Program-made: the position numbers and the translations under genes
Source: Edaphochlamys debaryana
Taxonomy: Eukaryota > Chlorophyta > Chlorophyceae > Chlamydomonadales
Direction of reading: 5' to 3'
NCBI GenBank assembly: GCA_016858145.1
Contig: JAEHOE010000028.1
Span: 930,001-994,000, forward strand
Length of the DNA: 64,000 bases
In this document: positions 34,682-47,700 of the stretch, piece by piece
Layout of the letters: each line of letters starts with the position of its first letter
Numbering within the stretch: the first letter of the stretch is position 1
The notes under the pieces: model-generated
Seen by the model: only the letters and a program-made list of their open reading frames with translations
Told to the model about the DNA's origin: nothing
Databases searched by the model: none

Positions 34682-34686
34682 TGTAA
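34682..34686 (+). terminator. Candidate TGTAA poly(A) signal of the giant membrane protein gene
   Basis: The plus-strand TGTAA lies 1.16 kb past the stop at 33519. The implied 3' UTR is long but not unusual for volvocine genes. Confidence 0.35.
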
Positions 34687-34807
34687 GGCACTGCATCCAA
34701 AAGCCTCCGTGTGCAAGTTGTTGCTGTCGTCAAGAGGTGGCGAGGGGCCCAGGGGCAGGGGCTCCAAACCCGGGGCGGCCGAGCGCTAGGCAAGCACAGC
34801 GTCAGAG

Positions 34808-34812
34808 TTACA
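34808..34812 (-). terminator. Candidate TGTAA poly(A) signal of the CBA1-like gene
   Basis: The minus-strand TGTAA (TTACA on plus) lies about 700 nt past the stop at 35511. Confidence 0.35.
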
Positions 34813-35510
34813 CGCGGCTGCTCGTATGCAGCCAACCCGTCCGCCCACCGCCACATACCATTGCCACGCCAGGGAGCTCACCGGCAGCAAGCTCGCTCGG
34901 TGGTCGCCACCCAGCCCCAAGCGCATTAGGAGAATCCAGCGCGCCGTGCGCGTCATAAGAACAGACACCAAGATCACCAGGCCAGACGACGGCTGGCCCG
35001 ACAGCAACCGCCACCCAAGGTCCGAACACGTTCAGCATTCGGGAACAAGCAGGGTTGAGGGTTCGTAAGAAGTCAAGACTATCCCAACGTTGGTAAGCAC
35101 AAGTTCGCAATCGCGCCGTCACCCTATACGCCCCTCCACACAGGGCCTTTCAGCCTTCCAGCGCGTGCATGCCGCCAGCGACGGGGCAGTCCGTAGCCAC
35201 CGGGCGCTCTAGCGTCCACGCGAGCCCCCATACCGTATGCCACCCTGCACCCCCGGCCGCCCAAATTCTCCAGCACCAGCACCCCTGCCCCTTCACCTCC
35301 CCGCGCCTTGAGACCGACGCCACAAACACGACCACCAGAACAGATCACAGCACACAACTTAGAGCCAGACTCATCTACAGTACCGCGGAGCCCGGACGGG
35401 CTCGCACCGCACCTCCTACCACCACCCACTTCCGCACATGCAGCTCCGTCTCACTGCGCGCAGCGGCATAACCCACCAGCCTTCAAGCCGCATCTCTGCA
35501 TGGTTAGCGC

Positions 35511-38500
35511 TTAGCAGGCAAAGCCGGCAACGGCCGCCAGGGCCACAGCCAGGAGGGCGGCGAGCAGGGCGGGGGCGAAGGCGACGCGGCCCGCAGCGCC
35601 AGGCTGGTTCACGGGGGCGGGCGTGTTGACCGACGGCTTGCAGGTGGGCGCGCAGGGCTGCGACTCGGTGGCGACCGTGGGCTTGCCGGAGCAGTCACTG
35701 CGAGGGAGGGGCGGGGCAGGACGGGGGATGATGTGACGAGGGTGGCAGCCCGTGGTCAGAGCGCGTAAAAGCGCCCCAGAAAAAGCCTTGGCCCTTGCCC
35801 TCGCCCCGTCTGCATCCCCCTCCGGGGTGCGCCCGGGCTCACATGTAGTAGGCGGGGCACACGGGGGCGGGGGCGCCGCCGCAGGTCAGCTGGTTGGCGG
35901 GGCACTGCGCGGCCGATGTGACCAGGACCGTCGAGGGCTTGGACGCCGACACAAAGAGCGTGCGGGCGAAGCGGGGCGCGACGGGGCCCGAGTTGGGGTC
36001 GTTGGAGGCCACAAAGGCGCCCGGCTGGAAGAAGCCGGCCAGGTCGCGCAGGACCTGAAGGGGAGGCGAGGAGGGGGAGGGGTGGACAAGGGCGGATTGA
36101 GCGTCGATGGCCCCAAGGCCTCGGGAGGGCCTAAGGTCCAGCCGGAAATGGTCCGCACCGCCAGGTGCTCTGAGGCGGCGTTGCCGCTCTCGCCGGCCCT
36201 GCCCATACGCGTGCCCTGCAACTTGTCCGCCCACTCATGCGGCCCCGGCCCGGCCCCCGGTCTTCACCCACCTCATCGGGGCGAGCCACGGCCTCCTCGA
36301 GCCAGCCCTGGGAGCCATCGTTGGTGGCGACACCGTCCAGGCGGAGCACGCGCTGAGGGCGTGGGCGTGGTTACCAAAGGGGGCAAATGGGAGGGTCAAG
36401 GAAGCCACGTGAAGACGGGAGCGGGGCGGGTGCGAAACCGCCATAGGGGGTAGTAGTGTTGCACTGCGTCCTCATCATGCGCAGAGTGCCGTACGCCGTA
36501 CACACCTGGGTGGCCAGGAACTTGAAGTCCGTCATGTCCGACTCGGCGGTGAAGCCGTACATGGTACGGAAGTCATCAATGGTGATGGTCGTGGGGTTGC
36601 GGCCTGTAGGCGAGGCGGGTCGTCTTTTTTCAGCAGACGTCACGTTGGGCCCCCTGGGTGAGACCACGGGGCTCAGCCCTCTTCCTGCCTTCGGGCAGCC
36701 ACCCTTGTCAGCAGACTGGAACCCTAGATGCCCAGATACATCTCGCATGGCTCCGGCCTGCTGGTCCGCAGGAGGGAGCCCTCAAGGCCCATGTGCCATG
36801 AGACTCTGCCCATGGCTCTGACGACGCCCATGGCTCTGACGACGCAAAGACGCTGCAACGGGACAGCACGCCCGCGTACGGCCCCCTCGTCAATCTTCGC
36901 ACCTCCGTAGTAGGACTCGTCAATCAGGACGTCCACGTCCTTCAGGATGGTGCGCAGCGTGGCCCTGGGAGAACAGGGGAGGGCAAGGAGTTCAGACGGC
37001 CAGACCCCAGAGGTGAGACGGTTGAGACTCACTGCCGGCCGTCTGGATTGCTGGATGGCACAGGCGGGGCACGCAAGGGGAACGGCGCATGTGCTAGGCG
37101 AGTCCGCACACATCACAGACTGGCCTGGACAGGCCCAGCCCGGACCAGGCCGGACACGTCAGACGCCGTACCGGGTGTTGTCCAGGTCGCTGAAGATGAT
37201 GTCGCGGTCCGACGAGATGCGGATGGTCTTGCCGTTGCCGTACGTGGCGTTGAGGGCGATGGGGTCAAACGTACGGGCACCAGCGTCCTGTACGGCAGGA
37301 TGCGAAGCTCTGGGGCGTCAGGGCAAGTCTCATTGCTAGGACACAGGCCGAAGTGGGCTCCGCCTCGATGCTAGTCCTGAGGCGCAGTAATACAGGCAGG
37401 GATGGCACATGGTAAGCCAACGGTGCCGTACACTCGTACCTCGGTGTAGTCCTTGCGGTAGGCCTTGAAGTACAGGTAGATGGACGCGGGGGACTTGTAC
37501 GACGGGGAGTCGTACGCCGGGAAGTACGTGATCCAGGCCACCAGGGGCTTCATGGCTGAGGGGAGGGAGGGAGACAGTGTAAGCGCCGAGCGCCTGGAGT
37601 CACAGACGATGCAGGACGCCCATCCCCTTTGTCAGAACTCTACAGGTCGACACAGGACGGCCTCTATGCCACCATGAACTGTCTCCCGCATGCGCTGATA
37701 GCGGGGTGGCTGTTACCAGTACCATTGCGGGCCCATGAGCAGGCAGTTGTGCAGGGGGTTGAGGGCTGGATAGCATGCACCGATTACCGCCACCCTGGCT
37801 CCTCACTCCAAGCTTATCCTTGCCCTTCCCCACGCCCCCTCTCACCGGCCGTGCTCGTCACGTAGGACGAGACCATCTGGCGAGTAGCGTCGTACTTGGC
37901 CGAGATCGTACGGAAGATCGTGTTGGCGATGGCCTCACGGTTGAAGAAGGCGGCCACGTACTTGATGTGTTCAGCGCGGTTGAGCGGGCCCGGGTCAGCG
38001 GTGGCACTGCGGAGGGAGTGGGTGGGGAAGGCCTGAGGCAGTGAGCCATGCCAAGGCTCCGGGAACAGTCAACGGTGAAGGGGCTCATATCCCCCGTTCA
38101 GCCCGCAGCAGGGCGACCGTGCCGTGACGTGGGGGAGGAGCGCCTCGCCGTGCAGGTCTGCATTCCGTACCCCGTACGGTGCGTACGGCCTCACGTGAAG
38201 GCAATGCTGGTGGCGTCCTTGTCGTTCTTGCCGTACGTGAACGTGGCGTCCACGACGTCAGCAGTAGCCATGGAGTCGTTGCGGCCGCAGCCTGGCAAAG
38301 AGGGTTAGCGGAGCGGCGGCACAGTACGGCATGAGTTTGGAGAGAGGGGTGGGCGAAGCCTGTGGGCACGAGGATACCACACCGCAAGCGACGCGCAGGG
38401 CTCTGCCTCACACGTAGCCCGGACAGCACAGAGCCAAGCTCCCCCACGCCGGCCATGAACAGGCAAGCCGGCGCACATCTCCGCCCCGACCTTCCAGATG

Positions 38501-39930
38501 AGACACAACCTGCCTTCAACCGAAGTGACCCGTCGCTCAGTCATGAAAGCGAGCCCACCGCCCGGCCCATCCGTGCCAAGCATGCCGTAACGGAAGTGTC
38601 TCTCCCTAACACGCCCCCCTGTCCCCAGTGCTCCCCAAGCCAGTTGCTGCCCCTTCCCCGCCACGCCCAGCTTGAATACCTTCCCCAGCCCCCGCGCCAA
38701 CCCCACCTGCCTCCAGCTTCCCTGCCCCTGCCCCCCGCCCCACCTGGAGCCAGCAGCGCCTGCATGCAGGGGTCCACCGCGTACGACGTGACGTAGCCCA
38801 CGCGGTCCGCCACGCCCAGCTGCTTCTGCGGGTCGAAGTGGGTTGGTGATGTGGGTCGGGGGCAAGTCAGCTCATGTGGGTCGGGTGGCGGGTGTGTTTC
38901 GCAGAGTCTAGCAAGGCTTCATCTAGCCAGCCCTGGTCATGCCTTCCTGTCCCATCGGATGAGAGGGGTTGGCTGAGACTGAAAGACGGGGTGGGGCTCA
39001 CCATGAAGTAGAGGATGGAGGTGTCCTCCGCGCTGACGGACATGAGGGGAATGGACAGGACCTTGGTGTTGGCCGGCAGGTCGTACGCGGCCAGGTCGGA
39101 AGGCGGAGTCGTACCGCACTGGTAAAGCAGGTACGTCTCGTTGACCTTGACGTTCAGGTTCTTGACGACCTGCACGGGGAGGGGGGCTTGCGATCAGCGG
39201 CGGCGCAGGCACCGACCTTGCGTTGACCGGTTTTAGGTCAAGCCAGCACAAGCCTTGGGGGAAGCTTGTAGCTCCAGTGCGCTGGAGACATTGAGACGAG
39301 ACACAGCGGAAGAGCAGCGCTGGGCAAGCAGAGTCTCGGCGGGGCCCGGTCAAAAGGGTTTCGAGGCGCGTTGAAGTGGGCGGTTTCGAGGCAGCGTTTC
39401 CTTGTTTGCGACAGCTCGTTGTGTGCCGTAGCGGACGGCATCACAGGCAAACGGGCGTGCCGAAGCCCTCGCCGCAAGTAACTGGGGAGGGGCGCCTCGA
39501 CTCCCCGTCGGGCACCCAACACCAAAAGGGCTTCGCGCGAGGCGCACCTTGAAGGTGTCATAGTATGTGACCGAGAAGTCCTGCGCCACAGTGACCTGCA
39601 GAGACACCCGTGGGCGGCGCAGGTGAGCGCAAGCGCGTGGATGCCGGCGGCTGGTCTTGGCGCCACAAGCGACCGACTGCCATGAGACATGCTAGGCATT
39701 CTTGGTTACATCATTCAACTCCGTCGGCTTACCGTAGTGCGGTCCTGAAGCGTAACCACGCTGGTCGACTGAATTTGGTGCGCGCTGGGGAACACGCGCT
39801 GGTCCACCAGCTTCAGGAGGGTTGGCGTCACACAGTCTTGCGCGTTGCGCAGAGGAGCAGCGAAGCTAGTCACCGCCAGGGCCGCAAGCATGGTCAGCCA
39901 TGCCAGGGCAACTTGGCGCTGGGACGCCAT
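35511..39930 (-). CDS. GPI-anchored BtuF-fold binding protein, CBA1-like (cobalamin acquisition)
   Basis: Thirteen exons join in phase into 541 aa: 39930-39733, 39595-39548, 39169-39002, 38825-38744, 38291-38195, 38006-37846, 37555-37440, 37287-37172, 36964-36903, 36603-36506, 36352-36272, 36054-35843, 35697-35511. Residues 1 to about 24 form a signal peptide (VALAWLTMLAALAVTSFAA). The body reads like a two-lobed TroA/BtuF binding protein: VLSIPLMSVSAEDTS, QLGVADRVGYVTSYAVDPC, then HIKYVAAFFNREAIAN and VAWITYFPAY, then IFSDLDNTR, DVDVLIDESYY and DDFRTMYGF. The last roughly 30 residues (GAAGRVAFAPALLAALLAVA...) are a hydrophobic tail after small residues, as in GPI-anchor signals. Algal CBA1 proteins, needed for vitamin B12 uptake in Chlamydomonas and Phaeodactylum, have this arrangement and fold. 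Assignment to CBA1 rests on recollection and architecture, not on a search. The ligand could be another metal chelate. Confidence 0.6.
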
Positions 39931-41735
39931 GATCGCTAGGTACCGATGCTAGGTACAACGCGGGTGAAGAAGTTGGATATCGAAACAGCTCAACATGAAA
40001 ATGATGCTGACGGGGTGCACTATGACCCGCGCGACTGCGCCCATGCAACGCACCATGTGGGCTGATGGCGGATTACTGGAATTGCCCGCCTAACGCCCCA
40101 GGCAAAAGCGGCTCCTGCTGCTTGTCTGGCCACGACATGACCCCGCGTTACACGCTATGGGGTGTAGCGGTATGAGGCCGCCTGGACACGCTCCGGGGGG
40201 CCCGGGAGGAGGGTCGACTGAGGTCTCTCTGGTCGGCACCGCAGGCACGTCGCGGGACTCGGTCTCACCCAACCTCACTCCCGGTGCTTTTAGGCATCAC
40301 AAACCCCTAACTCTTATTTAGTAGCAGCTGCAGTGGCTCGGCCTTGCCCAGGGCGGGTATGGGCAGGGGCACCTTGGGAGTCCTCCCCTCGACATGAGGA
40401 GATTGAGGCCACCACGCGGGGCACATCGGCACCGTGCACGCATGCGACTTGGCGTCACTGCCTCCCTGGTCACTGCCACACTGATCCTGACAAGAGCACT
40501 TTTGAAGACAGCTACTCCGTCTGCCAGCGTGGCGGCGTCACGTGCTAAGGCGGGGCTTGAGAAGCACCGGGGGGCTGTTGGACCGGATGGAGGACACGGG
40601 GTCGCAGACAGCAGGCCGTACCCTGCCAACCGGCTTCTCACAGTTCAGCCTCCGCATTAACCGGGCAGGACACGTTCCGTAGCCGTAGGGAAGCGGCAGT
40701 GCAGCACCGCAGCATGCATCCCGTGGCAATGCTCCGAAGACCACAGGGCTCCTTACGCATACGCAATGTAGAAACCCTCCCGACAACCTTCGTTCCAGTT
40801 CCCCCGCCCCTTGCCTGCCTCTGCTACACTGGGGCGCCAAGCAGCAGACAAGACCACCACCCCAATGCTCCAAAAATGGCAATGCATACCGTATCATAGT
40901 GTGGTCAACATGACAAGGAAGAGTGTTGTGTCGTGTCACCTTGGAGGATCACTTTGTTGTGTCACTCCTGCCCCGCCCACCCCGTCTGGTGGTTGAGGCG
41001 CCGTGCTAGGCATGCGACTGATGATGGCAGGCCCTGGCAGCCAACCCCGTTGGCCACCGTCAAATTCATTCCCCCCACGTCGGTGTCCGAGCGTCCGCAG
41101 CGCGTCTCCGTGCCGGCCAGGAGGTTGTCATCGCACAAGCCACCTCAACGCAAGCATACTCGGTCGACATCACGCATGGACAAAGAGAAAGCGCCACACA
41201 GATCCCCGGGTCCATAGGCGGAGCGCCATGGCCCCGGCAAGGCATTCCCGACCTGGCACTCCCAGCTAGGCAACTCACGGTCGCGAAAGGAAGGCCCAGT
41301 CAACCCGCACGGCCCGTCGCAAGAATGGTAAGAGGAAGCCACACGTCAACAAGTATCAGCGGTGTCAACGCGCCTGGGTCGACCAGCCACCATACAGTAC
41401 ATCCGGTGGTCACTAAGTGCTTCATCGGCAGGTCTGCAGCCTTGCTCGGCTGCGCCTTCACCGGTAAACGTTGCTAGAGCGCTCGAGGGACAACACCGCC
41501 CAGCAAGCCCGCGCCTCTTCGCCTCGCCTCCGCCCAGCCATCATACAACCTCCGTCCAATCCCACCAAGCCACCTGCGACAACCAGAAAGGCCTTGACCC
41601 CTGCAACTCCTCCGCCCGACCATCGCCTTCCACACACATGCTCATGCATCCACTCAGCTCCGCCGCCGGTACGCGCGGTCCCAGCGCCGCCACCCGCCGC
41701 TGGGCCGCCGCCGCCGGTCTGGCTCAGGCTCTGCC
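39931..41735. other. CBA1-like upstream region and pseudokinase 3' region
   Basis: This 1.8-kb stretch between two minus-strand genes holds the promoter of the CBA1-like gene and the 3' UTR of the pseudokinase gene. A minus-strand TGTAA sits at 40148-40152. I found no conserved B12-riboswitch core. Open frames here lack splice or family support. Confidence 0.4.
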
Positions 41736-44228
41736 TCAGTCACCGGTTTCCGTTGACGTGAACCAGGGCAGCTGCAGTAGGTCAGCGGCGCTGAGCCGCG
41801 CCGCGGGATCCGCGGCCAGCATGGAGGCCAGCGCCTCCCGACACGCGCCGCTCGCCCGAGCCTCCAACGCCACCTGGACAACTAGGGCCCGCAGTGGCGA
41901 GCTGTCGCCCTCGCCCGCGTCGGTGCCTTCAACCGCAGCAAGGCCGCCCGTCGACTGGCGCTCCGGGACCACAGCTGCTGCGGACTCCCGAACGCTGTAG
42001 CCACGCCCCAGCTTCCGCGGCTTGGCTGGCTCCGCCCCGCCAACAGAGGCGAAGCGTGGCCGGCGCACGCCGCCGTCGGCGTCGCCGCCACCGCCGGCGC
42101 CGTCCGCGGTGCCCACGTCGTTCAGCAGGCGGGAGGGGTCCGTGGCTGACAGCAGCACCCGGGTCATTACCTCCAGTTCGTTCATGCCAGGGAAGGGCGG
42201 CCGCCCCGTCAGCAACATGCACAGCAGCACACCTGAAGGTCGGGTGAAGGATGAAGGGGACGGGCTCAACGCGTCTGGCAAGGACGATGCCCCAGGGCTG
42301 GGCGCTCCCCAGCGCCCTTGCGCCAATCGCATACGCCTGAGCGTGAAGGACACACATGACGCACAACCCACAGGCCGCCGCCCCTAGACCAACACGCCGC
42401 ACGCCGCACGCAAATCACGCACCTGCCGCCCAGACGTCGGCCGCCTGCCCGTAGCCCTCTCCACGGATGGCCTCCGGCGCCAGATGGTATGCGCACCCGA
42501 CCAGCTCCCGCAGCGTCCCTGCCGCCCCTGCGCCTCCGCCTGCGCCTCCGCGAGTGCCGCTCTTTCCGCCGCCTGCCCCGCCGCCTGCGGCCGCCGACTC
42601 GCCTAGCTGCGCAACGTGCGCGAGGCCGCCGAGGCGGACCCCGAGCCGTGCTTCTCGCTTTTTGCTCGTCGCGTGTTTTCTCAACGCGCGGTCCACGTTC
42701 CGGTCACGACCCAGCGTCTTGTTGCGCTTTAGCGTCGGGCTGTTTAGCAACGCAGCCGTGCCTTCGGTCCCAGGCGGCGCCTGGCCGGAGGTGGAGCTGG
42801 GCCCTCCCGCTGTGGTGGGCGAGTTGGTGTGCGGGTCTGTGGGGCTAGGCAGAAGGTCGTCCTGCGCCGACGCCTCTTCCCCCAGCACCGAGGGCTGCGC
42901 CAGCTCCGTCACCCACACCGTCTCCGAGCACACGTTGCGGTGCACCCAGCGCCGCTCGTGCAGCGCGGAGAGGGCCTGCGTGGAGGGCGGGCATCGAAGG
43001 ATAAGAATGTTACTACGGCAGGGCCTCGAGCCGGTGGGAAACCCAGACTGCCAAGGGTCGAGCCGCCTTGTCGGTGGTCCCCATCTCCAGCGGCCTTTGA
43101 GCCATATCCCGAGCCCTAGAAAGACATCGACAGCAGGCCTCAGCTGCGGCTGGCACCGCTCCAACGCCCAGCGGCCTTCGCAGCGGGTCTCACTTGCAAC
43201 AGCTGTCGTAGGATGTCCCGACAGCACGCCTCCGGCAGCCGCTGCCGTGCCCGCAGGTAGGTGAAGAGCTCCTCGCCAGCCCCGTCGTACACCACGTGGG
43301 CCACATCGCCCTGCTCGTACACCTTGTGCGGCAGGAGCAGCTGCGGGCACCGTGGCAGCTGCGCTGCTAGTGCTAGCTCCCTATTGAGCTGCAGCACCGC
43401 TTGCGCCTGGGCTGCAATCGCCGCCAGAGACTCCGCTCCTCGCGGAGAGCTGACCGGCTGGCCCTGCCCCTGCCCTGCCCCTGCCCCGGCCCCGGGACCA
43501 GCAGGGGCCGAGAAGCCCACGCCGAGTTGCGAGGGTTGCGAGGGCGAAGGCACGCGGACCTGCTTGACCAGGTGCCTCTGGCCCGAGGATCGCGACACGG
43601 CTTGCCCCAGCGGCCCCGTTGGGAGCAGCCACTGCAGCGGGATGTCGAGTTGGCTGGCGCTGGGCGCGGGCGCGGAGCTGGCAGCGGGCCCGCCCGTTGA
43701 GGGGGCCCCAAGGAGGAGGTTGCGGCTGCTCCCGCGTTTGAGCAGGGGCGGGCCGCTGGCCGTGGCTTGCGCCGAGACCTGCTCTCCGCTCCGAAAGTCG
43801 TCAGCGAAGCTCGTGCCGCTCTGGAGCTCAGCGGGCACTTGAAGACGGGGCGGCGGGGCTTTGGGGTCGAACCTCTGCCCTGGCCGCCCCGGCCCGGCAC
43901 CTGGGCTCGCAGTCGGGTCTGGCCGCTGCCGAGCATCGCGAGTTAGCGTGTCCTCGAGCAGCGGCACTCCCTTCGGGCCCTGCTTCCCGTTCGCATGCAG
44001 GTGGCTGTCTACGTCCCGTGGAGAGTCCGGGGGGAGCTGGCCCGGCAGAAGTGCGTCTGCATACTTCAAGCCGTCTCCTGCTCCTAGCTTGCTGTATCCA
44101 GGCTGGGGCTTCGAGTGGCTAACCGAGGCCGCGTCCACGGACTCCGCTGCCGGCCTCGCGCTGGGCGCCCCATTTGGTGATACCGGTAAGGTTCGAGTTG
44201 AGCGGCAACAGGCGAAGAGAGAGACCAT
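41736..44228 (-). CDS. Predicted pseudokinase of CAMK-like type
   Basis: Three exons (44228-43194, 42975-42423, 42232-41736) join in phase into 694 aa. Residues 1 to about 195 are disordered, with a Cys pair near the start (MVSLFACC), possibly palmitoylated (inference). The kinase fold follows: a Gly loop-like GPLGQAV (about 205-211), the beta-3 Lys in HLVKQV (K222), a plausible helix-C Glu (LNREL, E284), a helix-E region (CRDILRQLLQ ALSALHERR), catalytic loop VHRNVCSETVWV (residues 356-367), then GGLA (461-464) where DFG is expected, HLAPEAI (510-516), DVWAAGVLLCMLLTGRPPFPG and a last helix ADLLQLPWF. HRD reads HRN and the DFG Asp is gone, so phosphotransfer is unlikely while the fold looks intact. 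A roughly 85-residue basic/disordered insert lies between the catalytic loop and the DFG position. Confidence 0.8.
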
Positions 44229-44712
44229 CCGGGCTTAAGTGCGCTGCGGGTCCATGTGCATCCTTGCACACGCGCACCAGGCGCCCCGTGGAGGGGCCCG
44301 AGGTAGCTACCTAGGTCACAAGTGAAGCTGAGAATTGCGCAGGCGTTCGAAGGTGGGTGGACGGATGACGAGCACTCGTCAAGCTGAGAAAGGGACTGGA
44401 ATTTTGTGTGCAGTTGGGGTTTTGACGGTCACAGTTTGCAGGGTAAGGGTAGGGGAGATGGTTTGTGCTGGGTCCTGGACTCTGGAACGTTGGGCGGACC
44501 GATGTGTATTACCTGCTTAGGACGCGCTGACGCGCGCACTAGAGTATACATCCACGGTTACATAACACAGCACACTCCACGCCCATCACCGTAGCCTTCG
44601 AAGCAAACCCGCAAGAGTAGGGGCCGCGGATTCTGCCCGCGCGACCTTGAGAAGATGTTGCTCGCTAGGAGACCACGCGTTTGGCGTAGCTAATTAGCTG
44701 CCACCACCGGCC
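44229..44712. promoter_or_regulatory. Divergent promoter, pseudokinase (-) / coiled-coil protein (+)
   Basis: These 484 bp lie between two start codons on opposite strands. A weak AT-rich patch (AGAGTATACATCC, about 44541-44553) lies upstream of the plus-strand gene; nothing else stands out. Confidence 0.4.
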
Positions 44713-47700
44713 ATGGTGTACATTGAGCCAAAGGGTGGCCCGCCGAAGAAGGGCAAGTGTCGCGTCCCAGCTCCCTCGCCGTTCCTTTTCCCTCAAGCTT
44801 AGCTCCAGCAGCGCACTTATCGGAGCTCTGTGCGTGTAGGGCCGCCCAAGAATGCTGCCAACAAGGGCAAGGGGCCGCGGCAAGGTGGTCGCGACCGGGG
44901 CCGCGACGACGAGCTGGCGTCGAAGGCTGAGATGTTGGCCCAACTGAGTAAGCACGGACTCCTAAAGGCGTGGGCCGTGCTTCGGGGTCGAGGGCATCGC
45001 GGGGCCCGGTTGGTGAGGGCGCTGGGTCGCGGGAGCCAGCCTATACTCCCCAAGGCTCAGGCGTCGATGGGATGAAATTTCAGGGGTATGCAGGGTGCTG
45101 TGCACACCTGGCGCCCTCCCGTGCACCCAGCTGCCGGACTTTGACCGCCCTTGTCACGACCACCCCAGCTGGCACAGCTCCCATAGCTCAACGGCAGGTC
45201 CCGCTCGTGTCCCCCTGACCGTTGTCCTCCCTGCCTTGGCCCTCGCTCTTGTGACAGCTCGCCAAGCGGAGGAGAACACACGTATCCTCGAACGGGAGCG
45301 AGTCGCTCTGGGCATAGCGGTGCGTAGCTGGGCCTGGCGCCCATCCCTCTCTGGTGCCGGCCCTATGAGGCCATGTGCATTGTTAATAGCCGTACGCTGG
45401 GGCCGATTCCTCTAGCGCAACTATGCCCATATGCCAGGCCCGGTGCTGTGCCGCTCAAGATGAGAACCCTCAGTCCACGGGGCCCAGGGGGCTCAAGCCT
45501 CAACACCCCACGACGCAGACCACACATCCCCGTGCAACCTTTGCGTGTGCAGGGTCCCAGCGGCGGACACGATGGGCCCGGACCCAACGGCAATGCCCGT
45601 GACAGGGGCCGTGGTGCTCCCGGCCCCGGCCCGGGCCCCGGCGCCAATGCCCGCCGTGGCAACAACCAGCACGTCTTCGCTGACCACGGGAATAAGAAGG
45701 TCTTTGACCCTCGCCAAGTGCCTGGGCTGGGCGGAGGAGGAGGAGGCGACCGACAGGCGCCTGGCTCGCCCCAGGGCCTGAATCAGACCTTCCCGGACAG
45801 CCCCAACTACTTTCCCGGCATGATCTTTGCGGTGCCCGGTACCATGCCGCCGCCCCCTCCGGGCCAGGCAGAGCAGCAAGGGATTGCCACGGACGCTGGG
45901 ACGCTCATCGGCGTGCCTGGCGTGGGCGGTGGCGGGGCGACCGTGCTGCCGCCCCCGGGGCCGTACAGGCGACAGGGGCAGGGGCAGGGGCCGCCGATGC
46001 AACAGGGTTATCCGCAGCAGCCTGGGGGCTGGCCCCCAGCACCGCCCCCCGGCCAGAACCCGTACGGCCCGCCCCAGGGAGGCGGCCCAAACCCCCAGAG
46101 CTATGGCTCCCCGCCGCCCTACGGGGGAGGGCCGCCGCCCCAGGGCCCCGGTTCGCCGTACGGCCAGCAGGCGCAGCCCAGCCCCTACGGCGGGCCGCCG
46201 GGCGGGCCTTGGGGTGGGCCGCCCCCGCCCATGGACCCCAAGGTTGCTGCGAAGATGGAGGCGGACGCTAAGAAGGAGGCGTACAGGCGGGAGCTGGAGG
46301 AGCAGATCCGGCAGAAGAAGCAGGCGAAGGAGATGGAGGAGCGCAGGCAAAGGGAAGAGGACGCCGCCTGGGAGGGCCGGGCTGCGCAGCAGGCCTGGGA
46401 GGCGGCGCCGCGCCGCGGCGGGGGTGGGGGAGACCCCATTCGGGACACGTACGGGCGGCCTGTGGCGGACCTGCGAGGGAGGAGGATGCATGCGGGCGGC
46501 GGGTCCCCGCCGCCCATGCCTGGCCCTCAAGGTGAGAGCGGGCACTGGGAGGGATGACGTCAGGGGCGTGCATGTTATGAGCTCTAGGCCTAGGCAAGGG
46601 CTGCACTTTGGCAGTCAAGGTGTGAATGTCTGATCTCTCTGCTTATTGCAGGACAATATGCCGGTCCGCCGGGCTTCGCTGGCCGGCTATCCGTGGAAAT
46701 CCCCGGCGGCGGCGCCGGCTATCCCCCCAACTACCCGCCCTACCCCTACCCCGGCGGCCCAGACGGGGGCATGGGCCCACCCCAGGGCTACGGGGGCCCG
46801 CCCATGCCCATGCCAGGCCCGCAGGGCATGCCTATGGGCGGCCCACCTATGGGCATGGGCAGCCCCGGGCACTTCGACGGCCAGGGCATGGGCCAGCAGG
46901 GGCCTCCCATGGGCCAGCAGGGCGGCGGATCGCCCCACAGCATCCCCCCCGTCAGCCCCGGCAACCGGCGCTTCATGGCCGCCATGAATGGGTTGCTGGC
47001 GGGGCCCAGTGACGAGCAGAAGCGCAATGCGGAGATGGCCCGACAGCGGCTGCAGGCGGACCTGGAGATGCAGATCCGGGAAAAGAAGGAGCGCCAGGTG
47101 AGGCGTGAAGGGGTGTGCCGTGGGTCGTGGGGTGCGCTGCAGGGGAGGCACCCGTCTGTCTGCGCGGTCCGATCGGGCACTATAGCGGGTGAGGGCTGCG
47201 AAACGTGATGGGGGGTGTAGAGGTGGGCGCTTCTGCCTTTGCTTGACCATGCTGCGTGTCCGCTGCACACACAGGCTCGCGAGAAGGCCGAGGAGGAGCG
47301 GCAGCGGCAGAAGGAGGAAGCGGAGCTGCGGGTAGGTGCGGGCTTAAGGCCCGATACTCGGCCTGCTCACAATCCTAGCGCGCCCCGCCCACAACTCTGT
47401 GTCCTCGTCATGCAGCCCAGTCTTGGTGTAACCCTGTCCAGCTCCAAACCTGTGTCAGTTGATGGACTAGCCCGGGGCACACGATGTCACAAGCAGCTCC
47501 TGACCGTGCATCCGCTGCCCTTGCCGCATCCCTCCCCACACACCCCAGTCCTACTTCGATCGCCAGGAAGCCCAGCGACAGGAGGAGGAGCGTAAGGCGC
47601 GCATGGCCAACGAACCCCAACCGCCGCCCTTTAACATCAACGACTTTAACGGCGTCAACGAAGCGCCCGCGCGGCGGCGCGGCAAGGGCCCGGTGGTGGA

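Larger units (their letters stand above)
33520..35510. other. Convergent intergenic region
   Basis: Two kilobases lie between convergent genes. The plus strand has TGTAA at 34682-34686 and the minus strand at 34808-34812, which would give 3' UTRs of about 1.16 and 0.7 kb. A GTACGG-rich patch lies at about 33645-33680. No convincing ORF, tRNA or transposon terminus was seen. Confidence 0.4.

Noticed and set aside
39931..40320. Search for a cobalamin riboswitch upstream of the CBA1-like gene
   Set aside because: No B12-box core was seen, and algal B12 control is not known to use this riboswitch class.
40318..40641. Minus-strand ORF beginning MRSRLAGYGLLSATPCPPSG, which looks like a transit peptide
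   Set aside because: It has no continuing domain or fitting splice partner, and composition alone produces such leaders in this GC-rich DNA.
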